From NCBI GenBank assembly GCA_033439765.1, contig JAULSN010000004.1:4040001-4104000 (forward strand): a stretch of 64,000 nt of DNA. Reading direction: 5' to 3'. Positions 1 through 12,188 of the stretch are shown piece after piece (within the stretch, counting starts at the first letter, position 1; each line of letters begins with the position of its first letter). Position numbers and translations under genes: made by a program. This DNA comes from Lasiosphaeria ovina. Taxonomy: Eukaryota; Ascomycota; Sordariomycetes; Sordariales; Lasiosphaeriaceae. The notes beneath the pieces are model-generated. The model had not been told where the DNA came from and made no database searches. It worked only from the letters and a program-made list of their open reading frames with translations.

Positions 1-1798
1 TTCGAGGGCGTTTTTGTAAAGGGATTGTGCGAGGTATAGAACACAATATTTCTCGAGACGTTTTAAATAGACGCGGAGTGTGGTGACGATCTTAGCTATG
101 AGACTTAGGTTATTAAGTGCCGGTACCTTATTAATATTAAATCTACATTTACCGGGCAGATAAATCTAAATATTTGGGTTCTTCGTATAGGTATAGCGAG
201 AATGATGTAGTATTGGGCTTTGAAGTCGGGAACCGAACTACGTACGGGCCATAGTAACGGAGTTGCCAGAAGAGTCTATTTTATACGTGCTCAACTAGCA
301 TTTGGTGTTACAGAATGGATTTCGCAATTGGAGAAACGTTCGTGCCATCCTAATAGGTCCCAGGCATATTGGCAGCGTAACATAGGATGCCTCATCGACG
401 ATGCAGTATTCGAAGGTACGCTCGTTGAAGACCTGGTGGCTAATGCCCAGATACGTCGTAGCCACGATGGGCGTGTCGTGCCCTGAGAAGCCCTCCGTCC
501 CGCCCGCACGTACGCCGTCCGTAGCGAATCCCTTCGTTTATTCGGTTACGAGCTGCCCGATATCGTCGACTCATGTGCGGCAAGTTCCGGCATAGATATA
601 GGTAAGTAGGTAGTTTTTGTCACACGCCTTCTTTCTCCCTTTCACGACTGTAGATATAGAGAATGTGAAAACCCTTCTAAAAAGGAATGAAAGAACTGAT
701 TCACGCTCGCTTCTATTACAAGATGACGGGCCCTGCCGAGCCCGCCCTTTCTACACGTAGAGATATATACCCCCTTCGTCTCTGTGCCTACTTAGGGCTG
801 GGCGGATAATAGCACGTACGCCAATACTTATCCAACTTTGCCATATCCTACACGCTTACAACACAATAGCAGACGGCTACACCCCGATTAGTAATGAGTT
901 TAGTTATAGCGAATTCCTACTAAGAATCTTGGTATCGAAACTTGCTACGAGGCTCGTAAGAATGACGACGCCGAGAGACAGGGGGCCTGCTTAGACGATG
1001 AGGCCGTTTTGACCCAACCATATATCCTGCAGCGCTCTCTATCGCCTTCCCAAACATCACCGCGTCCATCGCCCGCCCTATCGGCGGCCGGGCAGGCTAT
1101 CCCTGGCGACAATGCATGCGATATTCCTTTGCAGGCGCGCATTGGTAATACCAGCGATTTGGGTTAGTTTTCGATCTTTGGACTGGACATTTTCGTCGCT
1201 AATACCCTTATTAGGAAACCCGAGCCAGCTTCTGATACCGTCGATAATAACGTTCGTAATTTATCCAGCACGCCAAGCTCTCAGCTCCGCGGCGACGTTC
1301 GAGGAATGGACGCTTGGGGACGTAGTTCTCAAACGCGTAATAGTGGACGGCCAAGTACCTTTCTAGCTATAGTTCTCTTGGACGCCTTACGCGAATTGCG
1401 ACCGCGAAGATTGCGTAACTGGAAGCCGATACTTCGATTCCCTAGCCAAAAGGCGACTTTCTACACTCCTCCGTACCTACCTTAACTTAGAAGGTACTCC
1501 GAAGGTGGCAATGAGATACTGTAAGCATTCCCAAGTTACAGTCGGTACCTGTAATTATAACCCTGAACCGAATAATTAACTCTACTCCGTAAACCCTGGG
1601 AAAAATGACGTCGATGGCCCGTGCCCTCCCCATTGTGAAACTGGCGTCCGTTATCACTCCGTACACAAGCGGCAACAACCCTGGTTCCTGAATCGGAACC
1701 CGAAAGAAAAGAAGTTTCACCGAGGGTCGGCGTCCTTTCACCAACATTGGCGGCCCGACAAGAAACAGGCCAAAAATAATAAACCAAAAAAAAAAAGA
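1..1798. other. Decayed, gene-poor left edge
   Basis: No intact gene could be built here. The sequence is richer in TA and in scattered stops than the gene-dense parts, and no reading frame longer than about 90 codons has a sensible composition, apart from frames that belong to the neighbouring hydrolase. One stretch on the minus strand (295-480) is recognisable as helicase remnant and is listed separately. The rest looks like mutated repeat or pseudogene DNA. A poly-A tract lies directly before the hydrolase start at 1799. Confidence 0.5.
295..480 (-). pseudogene. Remnant of a DNA2-like superfamily 1 helicase
   Basis: Read on the minus strand, this stretch encodes VATTYLGISHQVF, then FEYCIVDEAS, then LPICLGPIRMA. 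That order and spacing match the Walker B (DEAS) region of the DNA2 family, where the usual text is CIVDEASQITLP followed by CLGPxRxA. The frame then runs into a TAG at 295-297, where the family would continue with the GDHxQLPPLV motif. I could not recognise the Walker A region upstream or the C-terminal motifs downstream. What is seen is one conserved block inside decayed DNA. It is inferred to be a pseudogene fragment, either from a duplicated gene or from a helicase carried by a repeat. The family assignment is fairly secure; the origin is not. Confidence 0.6.
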
Positions 1799-3168
1799 AT
1801 GATCAGCAAGCTGCCCCAACCCGCCGGCGCGGTCCGGCAGGCGTGCTCGGCATGTTTCGGCCGCCACACGCCCATGCTGTCGTCGGCATCGTCGGCGGCG
1901 AGAAGAATGTTGCGTCCGTCTGCAACGGCGACGGCGCCCATGTCCACGTCGGCGCCCATCCCGACCGTGCCCCTGGCCTTTGACCTGCACAAGCCGGCCA
2001 AGCCCGTGGCCGACCGCCAGACGTCGCCCATTATTGTCATGCACGGCCTGTTTGGATCGAAGAAGAACAACAGGAGCATAAGTAAGTGAGTCATCGCCCC
2101 GTGAACAAACCCTCTCCACCAAACAGACAAAAGACTTGCTTGCTGACTATGTCTCTCTCTCTCGCAAAGAATGCTTGCCCGTGATCTGGGACGCCACGTC
2201 TTTGCACTAGTAAGCAGCGGTGCCTTTAGCTTCTTTTCCCACCCTCTAGCAAAGCCCCCTGGCAAACCCCTTTGGATACTAGGTCACTAACCGCGGCCAC
2301 AGGACCTGCGCAACCACGGCGAGTCCCCGCACCATGGCCGGCACGACTACTCGGCCATGGCGGCCGACGTGGGCGACTTCATCCGGCAGCACGGGCTGAA
2401 GCAGCCGACGCTGATCGGGCACTCCATGTGAGTTTCTCTTTTCCTTCCCACCAACAGGTGGACTGATTACCCGAAAAAGGGGCGCCAAGACAGCCATGGC
2501 CGTGGCGCTGCGCGAGCCGGACCTGATCGCCGACCTCGTGTCGGTGGACAACGCGCCCGTCGACGTGCGGCTCGAGAGCGACTTTGCGCGCTACATCCAG
2601 GGCATGAAGAAGATTGACGACGCCGAGGTCACGCGCCAGGCCGACGCCGACAAGATCCTCGAGCCCTACGAGAAGGTCAGTTCCACCATCATCCCATGCA
2701 ATTATAAGTACACAAAACCAGAAAATATTAACATAACCCCCCCCCCTCCCCCCCCCCCCCCCAGTCCCTGGTGATCCGCCAGTTCCTTCTGGGCAACCTG
2801 CACCGGCCCGAGAGCGAGTCGGCGACGCAAAAGTTCCGCGTGCCGCTCGACATCCTGGGCAAGGCGCTCGACCACCTGGGCGACTTCCCCGTGCGGGACC
2901 CCAGCGCGGCGCGCTTCACCAAGCCGGCCCTGTTTGTGCGCGGCACGCGGAGCAAGTACGTGCCCGACGAGGTGATCCCCGTCATCGGGCAGTTCTTCCC
3001 GCGCTTCGAGCTCGTCGACGTCGACTCGGGCCACTGGGTCATTTCCGAGAACCCCGAGGCCTTCAGGCAGGGTAAGCATACTGGATCAATTGCTGTACCC
3101 GAGAATTGAAAATGCTGACCAACCCCTTTAAAACAGCCGTGGTCAAGTTCCTCGAGTCCAAGGACTAG
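1799..3168 (+). CDS. Alpha/beta hydrolase, ABHD11/IMO32-like, probably mitochondrial
   Basis: Six exons were read: 1799-2085, 2170-2209, 2303-2427, 2480-2675, 2765-3071 and 3137-3168. All join in frame. The protein begins with a basic, Ser/Ala-rich leader compatible with mitochondrial import. PIIVMHGLFGSKKN (oxyanion loop) follows, then DLRNHGESPHH and the nucleophile elbow GHSMGAKTAM, which is split by an intron inside the Met codon. The end carries the catalytic His in DSGHWVISENPEAF. This order is typical of the ABHD11/YGR031W (IMO32) family of small serine hydrolases. For exon 1 there are two possible donors four bases apart; only the second (GTGAGT at 2086) keeps the frame and yields SISKMLARDL. 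The intron before exon 5 has a very long C tract against the acceptor. The substrate cannot be read from the sequence. Confidence 0.88.
2737..2762 (+). repeat. Poly-C tract abutting a splice acceptor
   Basis: Ten C, one T and fifteen C run directly into the AG acceptor of the fifth hydrolase exon, so the homopolymer serves as the polypyrimidine tract. Such runs are slippage-prone and hard to sequence. Confidence 0.9.
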
Positions 3169-3657
3169 ACACAATGCGGGGCATCAGGTAGGAGAGCATG
3201 GAGCATGTAAGAGAAAATGTATTGCTGCATTGGAAGGCGTTGGTGGTCTTTCCTCAATGGTGGCGGCGATGGCGTGGCGTGTGGGCATGAGGCACACCTA
3301 GACAGACATATACCCCTTTCCTTTCCTTTCCTCCCTTTCTAGACCCTGCACAAACCGCGATGGACCTTTAGAATACAAATAGGCAAAAACACACAAACAC
3401 ACCTAGACAGACCTCCCTGTGTACAAAGAAAGACAAGGAAAATGGAAATTGGGGTATCAGAATCTCGTACAGCATAGCCTTCAAGGGGCCGATGAAATCT
3501 TTGGCTGGTGAGTGGGTAAGGGACGCAAGCAGTAGATGAATGTGCCTTTGTTGACAACGACGACACGCAAATGGTAGGGGAGGGGGGCGGGGTAAGGACG
3601 TATTCTGGATTTGGAAAAAGAGGGAACGGTGACGGAGGAGGGAGAATAGCATGCGCT
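3169..3657. other. Convergent intergenic region, hydrolase and Rab18 3' ends
   Basis: About 490 bases between two converging genes. It holds pyrimidine-rich 3' UTR-like sequence, including a short CTTTC run near 3318-3345. I see no coding potential or RNA gene. Confidence 0.5.
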
Positions 3658-5115
3658 TCAGCAAGGGCAGCTGGAGAGATAGCCGTCGGCGCTGTCGGCC
3701 AGCGCGACCGTCCCCGCCGACCGGCTCGAGGTGGCCCCCGAGAGCAGGCCCGGGCTCTGCACGATCTGGTCGACAATCTCGACAAAAGACCGCCGTACGT
3801 TCTCGCGCGTCTTGGCGCTGGCCTCGCAGAAGCGCGCCCCGTGGGCGTCAGCCAGCGCCCTGGCCTCCTCTGCGGACACCTCGCGGCTGGTCTCGGCCTT
3901 GTCGAGCTTGGTCCCAACCTAGAACGCAGTTGTCGTCAGTCACGTGCCTTTTGGTTAACACCATGGGAACAGCACAGCCGCGCTGGAGTGCGTGCGTCCG
4001 AGGACGTGGCACAATCTCGTCGACGTACCAGGTACAACGCAACGCTGTCGACCGTGTTGGTCTCGGCCTCGTCGAACCACTTCTCCATGGTCAGGAAGCT
4101 AGCCCGGTTAGAGATGTCGTAGACCAGCAGCACGCCGTGGGCTCCCCGGTAGAAACTTGTCGAGAGAGTGCGGAACCTCTCTTGCCCAGCCTGTCACCGT
4201 GTTCGTCTTGAGTCAATAACTGGGTCGGAGGCACAATGAGAGAAGGGGTTAGCTCACCGTGTCGAAGAGCGTCAGCCGATATGCCTTCCCCCTGACAGAG
4301 AGTTTCTTGATCTAAAGGCGTCGGGTTCGTTATTGTTCTCATGATACCAAAGGAAAGGGGGGTGCGTGGTTGCCAACACGGATCCGCCGATGCGTGCGTG
4401 CCGTGTGTAAGTGAGAATATGTGTTGTGTGGTACGAGCTTGCTCCCAACTCCAAGGACTCTCCAACTCAACGAAACAGACCGAGCGCATAGAAATAAATG
4501 AAAGACGCTATTGGCATAAAACAGAAAAAAAATGAAATGACAGGGCACTTGAAACTAGCTTACCTTGAAGTCGATACCGATAGTCGCGGTCGACGACTCC
4601 GGGTCGAACTCGTCATCGCAATACCTTGTAAGCACTGCCGCGGGAAAGAAAGTCAGCCGCCACATACACACACATATATTTCCGCCCCTTCCCCCTTCCC
4701 CCGCCATCCGGAGGCCAGAAGTGAAAATGAAAGTGACAGTGAGAGTATTGAGGGGCGGGTTCAGCCAGGAAAGACGTCTTGAAAATGAAGTCGAATCTCG
4801 ATCAACAAGACCAACACCAAGCGAGGCCCGGGCCGAGGTTGTGTAGATTTTGTTGATGTGGATGTGGTTGAACCAAATAACAAACCCAATACGCCCCCCC
4901 AATAAACAGTTCTCGAGGACAACAATAGCCCGTGCTCTTAAACCTCAGAAATGTGTGTATATACGTGTATGTATACATGTGTGTATATGCACGTGGCAAG
5001 AGAAGCCAGGGTCGAAAAGGGGACAGAGAGGGGCGGACTCACAAGCAGATTTCCCAGCTCCCGACGGCCCGATGAGCAATATCTTGAGCGTCGGCAGAGA
5101 ATCATCCGAAGCCAT
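3658..5115 (-). CDS. Rab18-type small GTPase
   Basis: A Ras-superfamily GTPase in at least five exons, about 200 residues. Exon 1 (5043-5115) encodes MASDDSLPTLKILLIG and the P-loop GPSGAGKS. Exon 2 (4564-4634) gives LLTRYCDDEF and the effector region TATIGIDFK. Later exons give LTLFDTAGQERFRTL (switch II), the TKLD base-recognition motif (TKxD instead of NKxD) and EASAKTRENV. The Rab F-motifs, the Rab18-like QSPGLL after the last helix, and the C-terminal Cys-Pro-Cys, a double-cysteine geranylgeranylation signal, place it with Rab18. Rab18 acts at the ER, lipid droplets and secretory membranes. The TKLD variant is conservative. An assignment to another Rab subfamily is possible but less likely. 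Confidence 0.85.
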
Positions 5116-6292
5116 GGATGGCTATGGGGTGTATGCGCGGTAGGTTATGTATGGCAAATAAGGTAAAGGTACGGATAGTGTTGATAGTAACAAAAGGTAC
5201 GAATAGCTGAGGTGACGACGGCGATGATGCAGTAAGTTGAGCACAGCGGGGTCGTCGTGCGTATATACAGCCGGTACTGTAAGTACAGTGTTTTACAGTA
5301 CGTAAGGTAGGTAGGTAGGCTTTAGAGAGGTAGCGCCAGAGGAGCCAGCCAGCCGGCAACAAACAACAAAGACTAGAAAAAAGTAAAACAAATCCCCTCT
5401 TCCTGAGTCCCTATTCAATACTGGCGGGGTATTCAATCACCAGGTAAGGCAAGGAAGGTACTTCTTTCCCTGGCCGGTGCAGTGCAGTGCAGTGTTTATT
5501 ATTGGAACTGAACTCGAAAGAAGGTTGGATGGAGAGGATAATCACCTCCCTATGTAGGTGCGCCGAGGCGAGGCTTGTTTTCGGGCTGGATTCGGGTTCG
5601 TGGTCCTCGTCACCAGCGACTAGCTTCAAGTAGCTCCTCCTTGCTATGACGCTATGAATAAAACTTCATCGCTCAACACAACATTTTGCAGCCAAAGAAG
5701 AGAGAAAGTTGGCTACGTATCCGTACCTGGAAATGAAATGAATGAAGCTGCCTGAATTATTTTGAAGCTGGGAAAAGGTCGTCATACGAGTTTGCAAAGC
5801 CCTCGACAACACTTTCGGCAAAGGTTAGGCTGTCAAAGAGCGGGAGAGCGTTCACGTGGTCATCTCAGCCACCAGCCAAAGGACATCAAACGCAAGCACT
5901 CGTTGTTGGCTACTGCAGCGGGCGCCCATCTCTAGGGCCGTGTCAGCTGGACATTTCTCGTTGACCTCGCTCTCTAAGCCGTGGTTCGCTACGCAGTAAA
6001 GTACTAATAGTACCCATCTAAGACTTGGCCAGGTCACCGGCGTGCTGTTATCCACATAGAAGTCGCACCAAGCTGGGAACGCCAGAGATTTGCAGCGAAA
6101 CACGACAGCTCGCGTCATGGTCATTTTATGTCCTTTTGATTCCGTTTGCCCCGTCGTCAGGACGCAAATTCGTTACCTTGACTACTGTACCATGATACGA
6201 CGCCCAATGCAACGAGAAAGCAAGACCAATGTCCCAGAAAGGTATTGCTGGATAAAACCGTCCCAGAAGCGTTCCCCAAAACAACCAATCCC
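5116..6292. other. Intergenic region upstream of the Rab18 gene
   Basis: About 1.2 kb without a convincing gene. It should contain the Rab18 promoter and the eS1 3' UTR. A 90-codon minus-strand frame (5852-6124) has no recognisable family or splice support and is probably chance. Confidence 0.45.
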
Positions 6293-7412
6293 TCATACCT
6301 CCTCGAGGACCCGCTCCTTGAACTCGCGCTCAACCTTCTGGCCCGTCTCATCCGTGCTCGACTCGCCGTGCAGCGTCATGAGCGCACCGAGGTCGAACTT
6401 GGGCGCCTTGAGCAGCTTGACCTTGCGGATGTGCACCTGCTACACGTTAGCATCCAGTTGCAAAACTAACAAAACCCACGACAGGGCCCGTGGCGTAGCG
6501 AAGCCAGTCTCAAACATACGTTCTGGAGGGGGTAGATGCCCTGGGTGGCCTTCTCAATCTCGCGGCCAATGACCTCGGGGATCAGCTTGGAGGTGAGCTG
6601 GGTGAGGGTGCAGCTCGAGGCCTCGCGCTGGATGATCTCGGTCATCTTGCGGCGGATGGCCCGGATTTGTGACGTCGCCGCATACGTGGTCTTCTTGATC
6701 TGATTAGGGCGACGCTTGGTGAAGGCAATCGCGAAGAGACGGAGGAGGTAGTCGTCGGTGGTCTTGACCGTGACGTTGGCCTCGATCAGTGTTTGCCACT
6801 TGCGCACGAGCGACCGGAGCTTGTCGGAGGTGAAGTCCAGACCGTGGAAGTTGGTCAGGCAGTTCTTTCCCTGGACCTCGTCCACCCGGAGCTTGATCTT
6901 CCGGAAAGCGTGGTCCTCGTCCTTCTGGAGATCCGCGAGAGACACTTCGAAGATGCGTCCTTTGAGGGCGTCGCCCGCGTTCTTAAGACCGGTGGTCCGG
7001 TTCACCAGCGTCTTGCCAACACTAATTCATCACGGTTAGAAATTTGCGTGCTCGTGGTCTGCGGCAGTCGAACGAGGGGCCGGTCTTCGGCGAGGGGAAT
7101 CTCACTCTCGGATGTTGAAAGGTGCCGGGGCCTATGGGTTCGATATCTATCAGCCTCGCTGCACGGCGAATCGAAACGAGGACATTTCGATGCTCACCTT
7201 GATGCCAAACCAGTCCTTGCGGGCAAAGGGGTCCTGGGCCTTCTTCTTGAGGCCCTTCTTGCCCTTCGACAGTCTCTTGTTCCTGCGTCGGAAAGTCAGC
7301 CACGGCAAATCGAAATGGAGCGGCTTCCACAGTCTCGGCCGGGTCGTAACGCGGTGCTTGGCCGATCGAGAGAAAAATTGGTTTGGGGGGCAACATACTT
7401 GCCAACAGCCAT
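6293..7412 (-). CDS. rps1: 40S ribosomal protein eS1 (S3Ae/RPS1)
   Basis: Cytosolic small-subunit ribosomal protein eS1. Four exons are evident. A 14-base first exon (7399-7412) codes MAVGK across the junction, a pattern common in fungal ribosomal protein genes. Exon 2 gives [19 protein letters not shown] and KDWFGIK. Exon 3 carries [22 protein letters not shown] split by its intron, then the long conserved core with [15 protein letters not shown] and [19 protein letters not shown]. The last exon gives [20 protein letters not shown] and ends at LEEV. No truncation is visible and the expected length is about 255 residues. The gene is presumably highly expressed. Its upstream region to about 7600 is the promoter. 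Confidence 0.95.
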
Positions 7413-8591
7413 ATTGACGAGCACTTGTCGGGGATAGACAGAAAGTGCTGCTTGGTTGGTGATGGAGGCCGTGCAATCGAGGTCGCGAAATTTGCGTTTC
7501 TCCTTCGGGTGTGAAATTGTGAATTCGTTGTGTGGGCTGCCAGCCCGCGCCCGGGAAAACCAGTCGTGTGGGGCAAAAGAGGGGCAGTTTTCATTGGCTA
7601 GTCGGGCTTAGGGCTCGCCTGTGGGGTGTGGTGTCGCTGCTAACCAAATGGAGCTGGGAGCGCACTTGCAATCGATAAGGGATTTGTTAACAAGCAGGAT
7701 TCGCGTGCTTGGGCTCCCGTCTGGATAATCTTCAAAACAAGCATCGCAACGTCCCTCTGTGTCCCACTCGTGTTGTGCATCACATGGTCGTTTTGTCACG
7801 ATAATGGACAGAAGATTGCATTATACGTTTTGTATTGCTAAGGAGGTTTTGATCCTCGTGGTATCATTACAGACATTATTTCATTACATTTTTGGTCATT
7901 GAGACGACGCCGAATTCCGGGGCCGTCCCACTTGCTGCGTCGTTATTGGCGTTGCGCCTGTCGCTCGTCGTCGTTAAAGCCATCCCGAGGGGATGCGGCG
8001 TCCAATTCCATCCAGAAGCTCCACTGGAAAAGACAAAACGGCCGTGCCGTCCACAGTCGTGAGAGAAAAAAAACACCTTGCAATGCCTCCCTTGTCCCAA
8101 GTCCGATGCCGACAAACGTGTCATGCCGCCATTATGTACACGAGCGTGTTTGTCTGGAGCGGTCAAGCCCAAAGTGGGTATGACCAGCGTCCTTCCTCCG
8201 CTTTCTGTTGGCTGGGCAGATACCGCCGGCCTGGATGTCAGATGCTGTCCGTCTCTGGCGCTCTCAGCTCCCCTTTTCAACCCTCTTTTCACAGTAGTGC
8301 AGGATCCACAACAACACACGGGGTTTGCTGCATGTTGCACCATTGAAAGCGAACACTCGCGCTTTTCCTGTTCGGCTACGTCCTTGGGCGGGCGGGCTAT
8401 GCCACGTTTCGGCGGGAGTATCAAGGTTCCCCATTCCGGGCGTGATGCAGCATTCGACATGCTGTGTACTCCGGTTCCGGGGGGAGAGGTGTGGTGTATG
8501 CTCGATGAGCTGCTCAATCTCCATGGCCGGCCGCTACACTGGACGCATCATGGCATCGTGCAGCTGACCTAGGCTTTGAGACGCGTCTCAG
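7413..8591. other. eS1 promoter and 3' region of the Ser-rich gene; overlapping open frames
   Basis: No gene is assigned. A 213-codon minus-strand frame (7876-8517) and a 164-codon plus-strand frame (8078-8572) overlap each other. Neither resembles a known family or shows splice structure, so at most one could be real. GC-rich sequence keeps long frames open by chance. Confidence 0.4.
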
Positions 8592-9112
8592 TCAAGGCGA
8601 CTTCAGATCGTTGTCCTTGTCGTCATCTTGCTGGCCCGCTTCGTACATGTCGAAGCTAGGGAAGCTAAAATAACGTCCCGAATCTAGGTTTGGTGTTAGT
8701 ACCGAGCACCAAGGACGGAAACGGTTCGAGGGATCCAGAATCCGCAGGGCAACAACATACAAGGATGAGTGTGCAGATCGTCGAAACCGCCTGGCGAGCT
8801 GACTGGAGATGATGACAGTTCTCCTTGCCGGTCCATGCTCTCGAACATGGCTGCCCGGGCTGCTAGTGGCGACGTAGACCGGATGATAGAGTCCGGAGGA
8901 GAACCCGAGATGAAGGCTACCCGGCTCAACAGCTCGGATGCCCGGTGACTCGATTGCGAGTTCGCGAGAGCGTTGCGGCTTGCATTGGACGTTGTGATGG
9001 ATGGCTCGGTGGCCGAGGCTCGAAGCAGCCTTGGCCGTCTCTTGCTGTCGCTCCGGTTCGACGAATCCCTCCGCTGCATGCGCCTCGAGTCGGGGGAGAG
9101 TGAGGCCATCAT
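8592..9112 (-). CDS. Small Ser/Arg-rich hypothetical protein
   Basis: A two-exon model of 147 residues: exon 1 at 8761-9112 and exon 2 at 8592-8683. The intron has a GTATGT donor, a CTAAC branch site and a TAG acceptor. The product starts MMASLSPDSRRMQRR, is rich in Ser and Arg with several SP/SS sites, and ends with an acidic tail, FPSFDMYEAGQQDDD then KDNDLKSP. The exon junction gives a smooth reading (FDDLHTHPYSGRYFSFPS). That is the main support, because the frames either side of the intron differ and both look protein-like. It is probably disordered and I recognise no family. An upstream non-coding exon or a different start is possible. Confidence 0.5.
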
Positions 9113-9542
9113 ATCTGCGATAGGCTGCGGCACTACTGGTCGCAGTGACTTGACTGGGCGATCTGGTGTATATCAGTCGTGGTGCATATACTGATGGCTG
9201 TATCCTTGGGTTGCTGATATGTTGAAGAGGTGGTAGAGAAGTGAGGTGGGAAAAGGGGGGGCCAATATCAGATGATGAGGAATTTAAGAAAGCCGCCCAC
9301 TTGGGCTGAAATGCGATGCCGCTCAATCCCGGAGAGGCCTTTTCCCAGATTCAATGACGGCAACTTTGGGCTACATTGCCACTTGTCACTCAATGGTTTG
9401 AGTTGGCCCGGAAAGGATGGGGGAGGCTAAGCCCGCCCGCCCGCTACCCGTTCGACCCAGGGCGTCAGAAAGGGTAGACAGCTAAGGTAGTTGCTAGGTG
9501 GTCAGGTCCGCCAGTGTGACCGTGCCTGCCTGCCTGCCTGTC

Positions 9543-9577
9543 TTGCTGGTTGCTGGTTGCTGGTTGCTGGTTGCTGG
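9543..9577. repeat. Heptanucleotide tandem repeat, (TTGCTGG)x5
   Basis: Five perfect copies of TTGCTGG, followed by a partial copy, in non-coding DNA. Confidence 0.95.
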
Positions 9578-10294
9578 TTGCTTGCCTGGGTGGTCGGCAG
9601 GCCTGCCACCTAACGACCTGGCCCCCCATCTGCACCCACATCTCGCTCTTCCTCTCTCGGACGCCCGGGGTTCGGCCAACGGGCAAGGCACAGACAGGTA
9701 CACTACACGTGTACTTGTGGGAAGACTGTGCCGCTGCCGTCCACCATGGTACATGTATGTACAGGAGGTACGGATACAGTATATACATACCATGCCACGG
9801 GCTGTGCTCGCTTTTGGGGCCGGGACTACCTCCCTTTGGTATGGAGGTGGGCAGGGGGCAGGCAGGTTGCTGTGCGGCCATTTCCCCATTGAACGGTGGT
9901 GGCTGCCATTCCATCCTTACGGGGGGGTAAGGTAGGGTTTCCCCAAGCCTAGCCCAGGCTTCGGGATTGGGATCTTGGGCACCTATCCCGCCAGCAGGAC
10001 AGCGGCGGAAGGGGCCACTGGACCTGGGGCGGCGGCCATGGAAAGGGCCAGCCCCAACCACAACAACCGCATGCTGACCGGTCCAACTGTCCCGCAGACA
10101 AAAGCGGAGAGTGCCAAGCGACACACACCCCCCTCGTCAGGCTTCCAGACTACCCACTCGGTGGGGTACGGCAACCAACGTCAGCCATTCAAGGATTGAC
10201 ACTTCAAGAAACTTGAAGCTGCAAGCTGCAGGCTGATGATGCATGGTCGATGTGGTGTCGTGTGCGCAGCGTGTGTGTGTCCCATTGTGTGTAT

Positions 10295-10317
10295 TGTGTG
10301 TGTGTGTGTGTGTGTGT
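10295..10317. repeat. TG dinucleotide microsatellite
   Basis: An uninterrupted TG run, with more TG-rich sequence on both sides (10270-10330). Confidence 0.9.
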
Positions 10318-12188
10318 TGCGTGTGCGCGTGTCTGATAGAACAGAGAGAGAGTTGCCGAACAGCGGCGCCCGGCCAGCCCTTTTCCACGTTCGTGTTACT
10401 TGGGCTTGGCCAGCTTGCTACAAGCCAGCAGGAAGCTATCCTTTCGTGAGAAAGGGCAGCAAGCCATGGCGCCTGGACGGATTGGATAACCACATCCAAT
10501 CCAATCTACATTGACAGAATGAGGCGAGAAGGGGGCGCGAGGGGTAAGGTATCCGGCTCTCTCCGCCATTGGGATACTTATTAATTTGCAAACAACCTAA
10601 GGACAAAGGTTCGGCCCATCCAAGGGCGGGGAAAACCCCCCCCCGTAGAGGGCCGTGTTCAGGTTTCCTTCCGCGCCGCCCCCGTACCTGACTGAAGAGA
10701 GCTGCTGCTCGCTTCATTGTTGCCGCACGACCAGTCCGCCGGTCCGCGGCCTCTGCTGGGTTTCGTTCTCTTATTCCCCAAGCCATTGATGGTCACCCCA
10801 CCATCCTGGGGGTGTGTATCCCAGGCATGCGAAGGATTCCGTGAATTTTTAGATTTTCAAGTCCCCATTTGTTAGTTTGCTTCTCCGTGTCTCTCCGGTA
10901 GCTCGTAAATGTGAGCAGTTGAGTCAGTTGATAATCTGGTGGTTGAATTGAATTGGCCGACGATAGCCTGATGCTTTGCTAGTCACTTCAGTTCCTTTTC
11001 TTCGTGAATGCAGCTCTCGACGAATTGTCGAATGGTTGTGGGGGAACAGTCATGTTTACTGCATGCGTTAGCTTGCAGACCCCATACATGCTGTTGTTCC
11101 CTTTTGTGCTTGCCTTGCCTTTGCGTGCTTCTTACTTCCAGATCATCATTCGTTGTGGGGAGGCAAGGTAGGTAAGGTAGTTATCTATCAACAATACGCA
11201 CGGAGAGCTGGCGTGGCTAAGCAATTCGTACTGGGAAACCCGCGCGGGGAGACACGAGTGTTGGACAATGGACAATGGCACTGTCACGAGGGATTGTCTC
11301 TCTCACCCCAAAAAGGAGAAACGAAAACCTTACACGTCTGGGAAAATAACACGCCATAGATCTCTGCGCGATTTTCAAAATGTGTTGGGGGTTTGCCATC
11401 GCTCCATGATGCACTGCGAAAACCAATCGCCCATTCATCTTCCTTTTACACATGGCTTTGAAGCCAGGATTGCGCCGCAGGCCGACGACCGTTTCCAGAT
11501 AACCTATCACTAGACTGGTAAGCGTGCTAAAACAGCAAGGGGTTGTCGGAAATGCCAACGCGGCTCTTGCCCACCAAGATGATTTACGTATTCTCTTCCT
11601 GGGCTACGCTAGCTTCGTGATGTCAGCGGAGAACGCCATCGCACAACGACCGGTTTCTGATTTTGACAAGGATCACACCCGCACCGGGGAGCTATGAGGC
11701 GGGCCGATCCAGGTACTGCCTGTACGTCGTGTGCACTGCGCACTACTTGCCGTTGTGGTGACTGAAAAAAAACAAAAGCTTGAAATCCGGTTCCGACACA
11801 TCCATGGTCAGAAGCAGCACCCCCATGTATCGACAGGTCGCACAGATTTGCGAGAGCGCGTGACAAGAGAGAATTTTTAATCTTTGTTGGAAAAGTCACC
11901 CGTGGGGGACAAACCCTCTTCCTTACAGCCAGTCTAAGACGGGAAGAGAGAACCAATCTGCTATGGGGGAAAATATTCTAGTTGGGCGCGTGGCATGAGC
12001 TCTTAAGGGCATTGGTTGACCCCGTCCAGAGGATGCGCAGCTCCAAGCTAGAGTGGCACTCAAGACGTTGCAGCCTCCAGAGCGGGCTCGCCCCGAAGAC
12101 TCACTTATTTAGACAAACCTCAGTGGTCGATACTGTATGCTGCGTCAGCCCCGGCTCTGCGATTCGTTCTGGAAAGGGTGGGAAATGC

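Larger units (their letters stand above)
9113..12188. other. 3 kb gene-poor region with simple repeats
   Basis: No gene could be supported. The region contains a heptanucleotide tandem repeat (9543-9577), a TG microsatellite (10295-10317) and several GTAGGTAAGGTA-like runs. A 219-codon minus frame (9465-10124) is low-complexity and overlaps frames on the other strand. The part near 11600-12188 is the 3' flank of URC1. Confidence 0.45.

Noticed and set aside
1487..2265. Minus-strand frames of 175-211 codons
   Set aside because: They overlap the hydrolase exons antisense, are Arg-rich translations of GC-rich coding DNA, and cross into its introns.
7876..8572. Overlapping 213- and 164-codon frames on opposite strands
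   Set aside because: No family resemblance, no splice structure, mutually exclusive; probably GC-driven open frames in flanking DNA.
9465..10124. 219-codon minus-strand frame
   Set aside because: It spans tandem repeats, and competing long frames exist on the other strand; no recognisable domain.
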